Shown here: positions 1 through 10,603 of the stretch, piece after piece | Layout: each line of letters opens with the position of its first letter | How positions within the stretch are numbered: the first letter of the stretch is position 1 | NCBI GenBank assembly: GCA_030833145.1 | Contig: JAURHT010000070.1 | Location: 1-10,603 of the forward strand | Length of the DNA stretch: 10,603 nt | Direction of reading: 5' to 3' | Origin: Aquirufa sp. | GTDB lineage: Bacteria > Bacteroidota > Bacteroidia > Cytophagales > Spirosomataceae | The notes under the pieces: model-generated | Told to the model about the DNA's origin: nothing | Seen by the model: only the letters and a program-made list of their open reading frames with translations | Database searches by the model: none | Translations under genes and position numbers: made by a program

Positions 1-37
1 ATAACAAGGAGATGGAATCGAAGGATAATAAGACATC

Positions 38-1252
38 TTAATATTCGTGAGGTAAAGTGATATTGTGTTGTTCTTCCCAAGGTAAACCGTGAATATTTAA
101 CAACTCCATAAATGGATCTGGATTAAATTCTTCCACATTAAATACACCTGGTGCAAACCAAGAACCATCAATCATTAAAGAAGCACCAATCATGGCTGGA
201 ACACCTGTGGTATAACTAACCCCTTGTGCCTGTACTTCTTGGAAACAATCTGCATGGTGGCAATTATTCCAAACATAATAAGTGGCATCCTTGCCATCTT
301 TCATTCCTTTGATTTGACAACCTATCGAGGTTTGGCCAGAATAATTTTCTCCTAAAGTTCCAGGCTCTGGTAAAACAGCCTTTAAAAACTCTAGTGGAAC
401 GATATCCATTCCATTGAACTTAATCGGTGCAATCGAAGTCATACCTACGTTTTGAAGTACTTCTAAGTGCGTTAAATAGGCTTGTCCAAAGGTCATCCAG
501 AAACGGGCGCGCTTCAAGGTGGGGAAGTTCTTCGTAAGTGACTCTAATTCTTCGTGGTAAAGTACATACGATTCTTTAGGTCCAATGTTTGGGTAATCAA
601 TCGGCTTGTGAATCGACATCGGTTCGATCTCTATCCATTCGCCATTCTCCCAATATTTACCTTTTTGCGTAATTTCACGAATATTAATCTCGGGATTAAA
701 ATTAGTAGCAAATGCTTTTCCGTGGTCACCTGCGTTACAATCGATGATATCTAAATAGTGCATCTCATCGAAATAATGCTTGTTCGCATAAGCCGTATAC
801 ACACCTGTCACACCTGGGTCAAAACCACAACCTAATAAAGCCATTAAACCGGCTTTCTTAAACTTCTCTTGGTAAGCCCATTGCCACGAGTATTCAAACT
901 TCGCTACGTCTTTAGGCTCGTAATTCGCTGTATCTAAATAATGAACACCTGCTTCAAGACAAGCATCCATGATCGTTAAATCTTGGTAAGGCAAGGCCAC
1001 ATTGATAACTAAGAATGGCTTTTCTTCTTTGAACAAAGCCACTAATTCAGGTACATTATCTGCATCTACCTGACGTGTTTTCACGGCAGTAGGTAAACCG
1101 ATCGCAGCACATTCAGCGGCAATGGCATCACATTTAGATAAAGTACGAGAAGCTAGAACGATCTCAGAAAAGGAAGCAGGATTCATCGCGCATTTCTTTA
1201 CGACTACATTTCCAACGCCACCAGCACCAATAATTACGATTTTTTTAGACAT
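38..1252 (-). CDS. Carboxynorspermidine/carboxyspermidine synthase (saccharopine dehydrogenase family)
   Basis: This 404-residue protein belongs to the saccharopine-dehydrogenase fold family and most resembles carboxynorspermidine dehydrogenase (CANSDH). That enzyme condenses aspartate semialdehyde with a diamine (putrescine or diaminopropane) and reduces the product with NADPH to carboxyspermidine or carboxynorspermidine, in the cytoplasm. A Rossmann dinucleotide-binding motif GAGGVG sits at residues 9-14. Further family-like segments are GCGFDPGVTG (141-150), NNCHHADC (329-336) and TGVPAMIG (349-356). The length fits CANSDH and is shorter than the bifunctional eukaryotic lysine enzymes. The start at 1252 places the nucleotide-binding strand at the very N-terminus, as expected. 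The gene lies 51 bases downstream of the NlpC gene on the same strand. It may be cotranscribed with it or use its own promoter (1272-1279). The decarboxylase partner (nspC type) is not in the window. The alternative, lysine-pathway saccharopine dehydrogenase, is less likely. The substrate diamine cannot be read from sequence. Confidence 0.85.
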   Translation of the reverse strand: MSKKIVIIGAGGVGNVVVKKCAMNPASFSEIVLASRTLSKCDAIAAECAAIGLPTAVKTRQVDADNVPELVALFKEEKPFLVINVALPYQDLTIMDACLEAGVHYLDTANYEPKDVAKFEYSWQWAYQEKFKKAGLMALLGCGFDPGVTGVYTAYANKHYFDEMHYLDIIDCNAGDHGKAFATNFNPEINIREITQKGKYWENGEWIEIEPMSIHKPIDYPNIGPKESYVLYHEELESLTKNFPTLKRARFWMTFGQAYLTHLEVLQNVGMTSIAPIKFNGMDIVPLEFLKAVLPEPGTLGENYSGQTSIGCQIKGMKDGKDATYYVWNNCHHADCFQEVQAQGVSYTTGVPAMIGASLMIDGSWFAPGVFNVEEFNPDPFMELLNIHGLPWEEQHNITLPHEY

Positions 1253-1271
1253 AACATTTTAAAAAGAAATG

Positions 1272-1279
1272 CAAAAATA
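1272..1279 (-). promoter_or_regulatory. Possible -7 promoter element for the polyamine gene
   Basis: On the minus strand this site reads TATTTTTG, which matches the Bacteroidota -7 consensus TAnnTTTG. It is 20 bases before the ATG at 1252, giving a short leader of roughly 16 bases. I see no convincing TTG-type -33 element at the expected distance. The surrounding DNA is A/T-rich, so a chance match is quite possible. Confidence 0.35.
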
Positions 1280-1303
1280 GAACATCAATGGCTAAAAACC
1301 ATA

Positions 1304-1784
1304 TTAATTTTTATACGGACGTATAATTTTGACAATTCGATCTAGCCAAAACTTTTGGTACAACAAATCCTCCCGAACACCATAGGTAGTACTGGCGTGA
1401 ATGAAGCTAATGGCTGGACGATCTTTGGTCACTAGACCTACGTGATTAATGAGCCCTACCTTCCCTGTAGCAAAAAACACCCAATCTCCTAGTTGAACAT
1501 CTTTCAACTTGATTTCCTCTCCAAATTTCGCTTGATCTGACGATACTCTTGGGATCGAAAAATCATTGGAGGCATAAGCCGTAAAAAGCAGGCCGGAGCA
1601 ATCCATCCCTTTTTTATCCATTCCTCCCGTTTTGTAAGGGACTCCTTTGTATTTCTTGGCCTCCTTGATAATATCTTTGAGCTCTGAGGAAGTATAATAA
1701 GACGAACCCGAGCGGTGAAAAATCCGTTTAACAAAAGAACAGGAGTCTAAAAAAACCACTAACAAAGCAAAAAACAGTAAACGC

Positions 1785-1792
<8 letters not shown>
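1304..1792 (-). CDS. NlpC/P60 family cell-wall hydrolase, predicted lipoprotein
   Basis: This is a 162-residue single-domain NlpC/P60 peptidase, a family that cleaves peptide bonds in peptidoglycan stems, typically D-Glu-diaminopimelate links. It opens with a basic, hydrophobic signal peptide (residues 1-17) followed by Cys18 in the context LDSC, a type II lipoprotein signal. Asp at the -2 position of the lipobox is atypical. The residues after Cys18 (SFVKRIF) are basic, so the acidic surface-export signal of Bacteroidota lipoproteins is absent and I infer a periplasm-facing location. The catalytic Cys is Cys65 in MDCSGL, the catalytic His is His117 in NHVGLV, and the third polar residue is probably His132 in FIHAS. 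The domain fills residues 37-160, with no extra SH3 or LysM domain. The ATG overlaps the stop of the upstream helicase gene by eight bases (ATGTGTAA), so translational coupling is likely. The exact substrate is unknown. Confidence 0.88.
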
Positions 1793-6858
<5,066 letters not shown>

Positions 6859-6860
6859 TT

Positions 6861-8654
6861 ATGGATAAAAATTCCATCACGGGTATTGTATTAATTATGG
6901 GTATGCTATTAGGCTATCAATATTTCTTTGCCCCTAAAGAAATTCCTGCGGTAAAAGCAAAACCGGTTACTCAAAAAGCCATAGCTGTGGCACCTAAAGA
7001 TTCAGCTAAAGTTGTAGCCATCGATTCTTCAGCTAAAAAAGAACAAATTTTCACCTTAGAGAATAAGGATATTATCGTTAAGGTATCTTCCAAAGGCGCT
7101 AAGCTGGTTTCAGTTCAATTAAAGAACTACAAAAGCTACGCTAACTTTAAAGAGGGTAAAACGGATGGATTGTATTTGTACAACGCCGCTTCAGACGAGT
7201 TTAGCATTGAATTGCCTACAGCTGCAGGAAAAGTAAAAGTTGCTAATCTCGATTTTGCTGGTGTTCAATCAGGTAACAAAGTGAGCTTCACGGGAGCATT
7301 AGCGAATGGTCAAGCCATTACATCGAGCTATGTATTACCGGAGACGGGCTTTCTTGTAGACTACCAATTAGATGCCAAATCCGTTGCATTAACTGGGGGT
7401 GATTATTTCATTCACTGGAAAGAGCAAGTACACCAAACGGAAAAAGACATTACCGAAGAACGCAAAGCAACGATTAACTATTTGCTTTCTGAAGATGATG
7501 AATTTGATTATTTATCAGAGAATCCCAGCTCAGTAACGAATGAGAATTTAGATCAAAGCACAAAATGGATTAGTTTCAAGAAGAAGTATTTCCTTTCAGG
7601 ATTAATTCCTCAAGGCTTTGCTTTCAAATCTGCCTCTTTAACTGCGACACCTAATTTGACAGATTCTGTCAACATTAAAACCTTAGATGCGCAGATCATT
7701 GCATCTGCTCAAGATTTATCGGCGGGAAAATCAAACTTCACGTTCTATTTTGGACCAAACGATTATGCTATCGTTAACAAGGTGGAAGCACCTAATTTTG
7801 GCAAGAACGTTAAGTTGAGCTATGATTTCTTGTTACCCATCACGAAATACATTTTCGTTCCCTTATTCGGATTCTTAGAAAGCTTGTTCACGAATTACGG
7901 TTTATTAATTATTGTGTTAGTGTTAATCATTAAGACTGCCTTATTACCATTGACGTATAAATCATACGTTTCCATGGCTAAGACGCGTATTTTAGCACCT
8001 GAAATTGCTGCGATTAAAGAAAAAATCGGTGATGATGCTGCACGCGTTCAACAAGAAACAATGAAATTATACGGTGAAGTGGGTGTGAATCCATTGAGTG
8101 GCTGTATACCGGTATTAGCAACGATGCCTGTCTTGATGGCGGTATTTATGTTATTCCCGAACTTGATCAATCTTCGTCAAGAATCATTCTTATGGGCGAA
8201 TGATTTATCTACCTATGATTCGTTCTTAAATTTGCCATTCACGATTCCATTCTATGGTTCGCACGTGAGTTTATTCTGTTTACTAATGACGGTTTCGCAA
8301 TTAGCCTACGGATATTATAACAACCAAATCACACCAGATCAACCAGGACAACCAATCAACATGAAAATGATGGCTTACGTAACGCCAGTAATCTTCATGT
8401 TTGTGATGAACTCCTTCCCTGCCGGTTTAAGTTTCTACTATTTCGTATCTAACTTAGTGACCATTGGTCAGCAACTAGCGATTCGCAAATTTGTGAATGA
8501 AGATAAGATCAAAGCCTTATTAGACGAAAATCGTAAGAAAATTGCTGCGGGTGGTGGTCCTAAAAAATCAAAGTTCTCTCAATACCTTCAAACCCAATTG
8601 AAGACGATGGAAGAACAACAAAAAGCAACAACAAAGAATCCGAAGAAGAAATAA
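6861..8654 (+). CDS. yidC: Membrane protein insertase YidC
   Basis: This 597-residue YidC/Oxa1/Alb3 insertase places proteins into the inner membrane, alone or with SecYEG. The layout follows the Gram-negative type: an N-terminal membrane anchor (about 6-23), a low-complexity Ala/Lys/Val linker (about 25-60), a large periplasmic beta domain (about 62-310), then the conserved insertase core. Core segments are the hydrophobic stretch at 346-364, the cytoplasmic coiled helices (372-408, with SMAKTRILAPEI and NPLSGCIP at 410-417), and membrane spans near 414-434, 466-486 and 504-540 (including FPAGLSFYYFVSNLVTIGQQ). The tail after 545 is basic and Lys-rich, as expected for ribosome contact. Lys358 stands where E. 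coli has the groove arginine Arg366. The ATG follows the pyrG stop by two bases and precedes a short cytoplasmic start, MDKNS. Its stop is one base before hemL. Confidence 0.96.
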   Translation: MDKNSITGIVLIMGMLLGYQYFFAPKEIPAVKAKPVTQKAIAVAPKDSAKVVAIDSSAKKEQIFTLENKDIIVKVSSKGAKLVSVQLKNYKSYANFKEGKTDGLYLYNAASDEFSIELPTAAGKVKVANLDFAGVQSGNKVSFTGALANGQAITSSYVLPETGFLVDYQLDAKSVALTGGDYFIHWKEQVHQTEKDITEERKATINYLLSEDDEFDYLSENPSSVTNENLDQSTKWISFKKKYFLSGLIPQGFAFKSASLTATPNLTDSVNIKTLDAQIIASAQDLSAGKSNFTFYFGPNDYAIVNKVEAPNFGKNVKLSYDFLLPITKYIFVPLFGFLESLFTNYGLLIIVLVLIIKTALLPLTYKSYVSMAKTRILAPEIAAIKEKIGDDAARVQQETMKLYGEVGVNPLSGCIPVLATMPVLMAVFMLFPNLINLRQESFLWANDLSTYDSFLNLPFTIPFYGSHVSLFCLLMTVSQLAYGYYNNQITPDQPGQPINMKMMAYVTPVIFMFVMNSFPAGLSFYYFVSNLVTIGQQLAIRKFVNEDKIKALLDENRKKIAAGGGPKKSKFSQYLQTQLKTMEEQQKATTKNPKKK

Positions 8655-8655
8655 G

Positions 8656-9939
8656 ATGAATACCCTAAGCACAGCCTATTTTGAGAAAGCGAAAGAATTA
8701 ATTCCAGGTGGAGTTAACTCTCCTGTTCGTGCCTTCAAATCAGTAGGTGGAAATCCAGTTTTTATCAAATCGGCTAAAGGTGCTTATTTACACGATGTAG
8801 ACGGTAATTCATATATTGATTTAATTGGATCATGGGGTCCTATGCTCTTTGGGCAAGCGCATCCTGTGATTGAAGAAGCGGTTCGTGGTGCGTTGAGTAA
8901 TGGATTTTCCTTTGGCGCTCCTACCTATAATGAGGTATTAATCGCAGAGAAAATCATTTCAATGATTCCTTCCGTAGAAAAGGTTCGTTTAGTGAATTCT
9001 GGAACGGAAGCTACCATGGCTGCCATCCGATTAGCTAGAGCCTATACTAAACGCGATAAGATTATTAAAATGGAAGGCTGTTACCACGGTCATGGGGATT
9101 CTTTCTTGATTGCGGCTGGCTCTGGCGTTGCTACCTTAGGAACTCCAGATAGTCCAGGTGTAACCGTTTCCACGGCAAGAGATACCTTGACTGCCATTTA
9201 CAACGATTTAGAAAACTTAGAGACTCTTTTCAAAGCAAATCCTACAGAAGTAGCTGCTATCATCATTGAACCGGTTGTAGGCAATATGGGATTAGTTATT
9301 CCCAAAGAAGGTTACCTAGAAGGAGTTCAAAAATTGTGCAAACAATACGGCGCCTTACTTATATTCGATGAAGTAATGACGGGATTCCGTCTATCAGCTG
9401 CTGGATACCAAGGCTTAGCCGGGATACAACCCGATTTGACCACCTTAGGAAAGATTATAGGAGGAGGACTTCCGGTAGGTGCATACGGTGGAAAGTCAGA
9501 AATAATGGATATGATCGCACCAGCTGGTCCTGTTTACCAGGCTGGAACACTTTCCGGAAACCCATTAGCAACTACGGCAGGTTTAGCGATGTTAAATCTG
9601 ATTACTGATAATCCTGGAGTTTATGCGGAATTAGCGGCTCGAGGTTTAGCTTTAAAAGAAGCATTAAGCGCGGACTTAAAGTCATTGGGTCTTAACTATA
9701 CCATTAACCAAATAGGTTCTATGTTTACCCTGTTCTTCACAGACAAAGCCGTAAACAATTTTAGTGATGCTAAAACATCAGATACTGCCCTATTTGGTAA
9801 GTATTTTAAAGGTATGTTGGATAAAGGTATATACTTGCCGCCATCCCAATATGAATCTTGGTTCTTATCAGCTGCACTAGGCGATTCAGAATACGATCAA
9901 ATCATTTCAGCCAGCAGAGCAACGCTTCTTTCCTTATAA
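8656..9939 (+). CDS. hemL: Glutamate-1-semialdehyde 2,1-aminomutase
   Basis: This 427-residue PLP enzyme of the class III aminotransferase fold turns glutamate-1-semialdehyde into 5-aminolevulinate in the C5 route to heme. It shows the family's diagnostic N-terminus (PGGVNSPVRAF, 17-27), the PLP-phosphate segment SGTEAT (115-120), GCYHGHGDSF (141-150), IIIEPVVGNMG (202-212), FDEVMTGFR (237-245) with the ring-binding Asp238, the Schiff-base Lys266 in TLGKIIGGG, and the AGTLSGNPL segment (296-304). The length equals the usual 425-435 residues. These motifs separate it from ornithine or acetylornithine aminotransferases of the same fold. The partner hemA (glutamyl-tRNA reductase) is not in the window. 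The start lies one base after the yidC stop (TAAGATG), and the same seven-base junction recurs at its own 3' end, so it is surely cotranscribed with its neighbours. Confidence 0.96.
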   Translation: MNTLSTAYFEKAKELIPGGVNSPVRAFKSVGGNPVFIKSAKGAYLHDVDGNSYIDLIGSWGPMLFGQAHPVIEEAVRGALSNGFSFGAPTYNEVLIAEKIISMIPSVEKVRLVNSGTEATMAAIRLARAYTKRDKIIKMEGCYHGHGDSFLIAAGSGVATLGTPDSPGVTVSTARDTLTAIYNDLENLETLFKANPTEVAAIIIEPVVGNMGLVIPKEGYLEGVQKLCKQYGALLIFDEVMTGFRLSAAGYQGLAGIQPDLTTLGKIIGGGLPVGAYGGKSEIMDMIAPAGPVYQAGTLSGNPLATTAGLAMLNLITDNPGVYAELAARGLALKEALSADLKSLGLNYTINQIGSMFTLFFTDKAVNNFSDAKTSDTALFGKYFKGMLDKGIYLPPSQYESWFLSAALGDSEYDQIISASRATLLSL

Positions 9940-9940
9940 G

Positions 9941-10603
9941 ATGAAAACGCCGGCCTACAGCCTGATTATTCCTGTTTATAACCGTCCACAAGAGTTAGAC
10001 GAGCTGTTAGCTTGTATTCAAAAACAGGAATTCAAAGATTTCGAAGTGGTCGTTATTGAAGATGGATCGACAGAAGATGCTTCGGCCATCATTAATCAAT
10101 ATAAAGACGCTTTCTCCTTAGCCTATTATGTCAAAGAAAATGGAGGTCAAGGTTTCGCACGAAATTATGCATTTGAGCGTGCCAAAGGAGATTACTTCAT
10201 CATTCTCGATTCAGACGCACTTTTAGAACCTAACTATTTAACGGAAGTGGATAAGGCAGTTAAAGAGCAAGGATTAGATCTATTTGGTGGACCAGATCAA
10301 GATCATCCCAGCTTCACTCCTATCCAAAAAGCCATCAGCTATTCCATGACCTCTTTTTTTACCACAGGGGGTATTCGAGGAAAAGAAAAAAACATTGGTG
10401 GCCAATTTCATCCACGCAGTTTCAACATGGGAATCTCCCGAAAAGTATATGAAGCGACAGGAGGTTTTAAAATCACCCGAATGGGCGAAGACATTGAATT
10501 CAGTATTCGGTGTATCTCTCTGGGATTCAAGTCCGGCTTAATAGCTAAAGCCTACATCTACCACAAACGTAGAACTGACTTTAGACAATTCTATAAACAA
10601 TTA
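9941..10603 (+). CDS. Family 2 glycosyltransferase, 3' end cut by the window
   Basis: The frame is open for 221 codons from ATG 9941 to the window edge, so the protein is partial at its C-terminus. It is a GT-A fold family 2 glycosyltransferase, which moves a sugar from a nucleotide-sugar to a glycan or lipid acceptor at the cytoplasmic membrane face. Visible parts are the first beta strand SLIIPVYNRP (7-16), the nucleotide-binding EDGS (40-43), NGGQGFARNYA (67-77), the metal-binding DxD as DSD (90-92), the acceptor-side GED (182-184, catalytic base probably Asp184) and a HKRRTDFRQF stretch (208-217). No signal peptide or membrane span appears in the visible portion. The donor and acceptor cannot be named. 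It follows the hemL stop by one base, suggesting the cluster continues beyond the window. Confidence 0.9.
   Translation, partial: MKTPAYSLIIPVYNRPQELDELLACIQKQEFKDFEVVVIEDGSTEDASAIINQYKDAFSLAYYVKENGGQGFARNYAFERAKGDYFIILDSDALLEPNYLTEVDKAVKEQGLDLFGGPDQDHPSFTPIQKAISYSMTSFFTTGGIRGKEKNIGGQFHPRSFNMGISRKVYEATGGFKITRMGEDIEFSIRCISLGFKSGLIAKAYIYHKRRTDFRQFYKQL

Noticed and set aside
1..37. Left edge downstream of the polyamine gene
   Set aside because: Too short to support any gene, hairpin or terminator call.
554..754. 66-codon plus-strand open frame
   Set aside because: It is antisense to the conserved polyamine synthase gene, has no recognisable domain and no promoter, and is explained as a shadow frame.
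1288..1302. Short inverted repeat ATGG/CCAT downstream of the NlpC gene, considered as a terminator
   Set aside because: The stem is only four base pairs with a seven-base loop and is not followed by a clear T-run on the minus strand.
1504..1734. 76-codon minus-strand open frame
   Set aside because: It is out of frame within the NlpC/P60 gene, whose catalytic motifs lie in the other frame; it is a shadow.
6940..7045. Ala/Lys/Val-rich low-complexity stretch near the YidC N-terminus, considered as a repeat
   Set aside because: It is the normal unstructured linker between the first membrane segment and the periplasmic domain; no regular repeat unit is present.

Overview
The window looks like an ordinary core-genome segment of a Bacteroidota bacterium, probably a Cytophagia-type member (the class is my inference). 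The signs are moderately AT-rich DNA, starts without Shine-Dalgarno sequences but preceded by A/T-rich leaders, a clear Bacteroidota -7 promoter element (TAnnTTTG) ahead of pyrG, a carboxynorspermidine-dehydrogenase-type polyamine gene, and a YidC with a Lys in place of the usual groove Arg. I see no rRNA, tRNA, CRISPR array, insertion sequence or phage gene. Coding density is very high, and no gene-free stretch exceeds about 100 bases.

Layout. The left half (38-5105) is on the minus strand. Read in transcription order, it holds a 1106-residue RecB/AddA-like helicase-nuclease (5105-1785), a small NlpC/P60 lipoprotein whose start overlaps the helicase stop by 8 bases (1792-1304), and a saccharopine-dehydrogenase-fold carboxy(nor)spermidine synthase (1252-38). 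The right half (5209-10603) is on the plus strand and reads as one tightly packed cluster: pyrG (CTP synthase), yidC (membrane protein insertase), hemL (glutamate-1-semialdehyde aminomutase), and a family 2 glycosyltransferase cut off by the window end. Junction gaps in the cluster are 2, 1 and 1 bases. The two halves are divergent, separated by 103 bases at 5106-5208 that hold the pyrG promoter.

Two start sites need correction relative to the longest open frames. The helicase should start at 5105, directly before its Walker A motif, and not at 5291 inside pyrG. PyrG should start at 5209, because its promoter (5171-5178) lies inside the longer frame that opens at 5122.

How the genes work together: there is no single pathway. 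The plus-strand cluster combines nucleotide supply (CTP), envelope protein insertion, heme precursor synthesis and probably surface glycan assembly, a housekeeping/envelope mix. The minus-strand genes cover DNA end processing, cell-wall hydrolysis and polyamine synthesis. I did not find a clearly new multi-gene system. The most interesting non-coding observation is at the pyrG 5' end. The predicted transcript starts at or near CCCG, its first eight bases are exactly complementary to codons 15-17 of pyrG, and that same coding segment can instead form a local 7-bp hairpin. This could allow CTP-sensitive start-site or leader control, but it may also be a by-product of the conserved VTGGVT codons.
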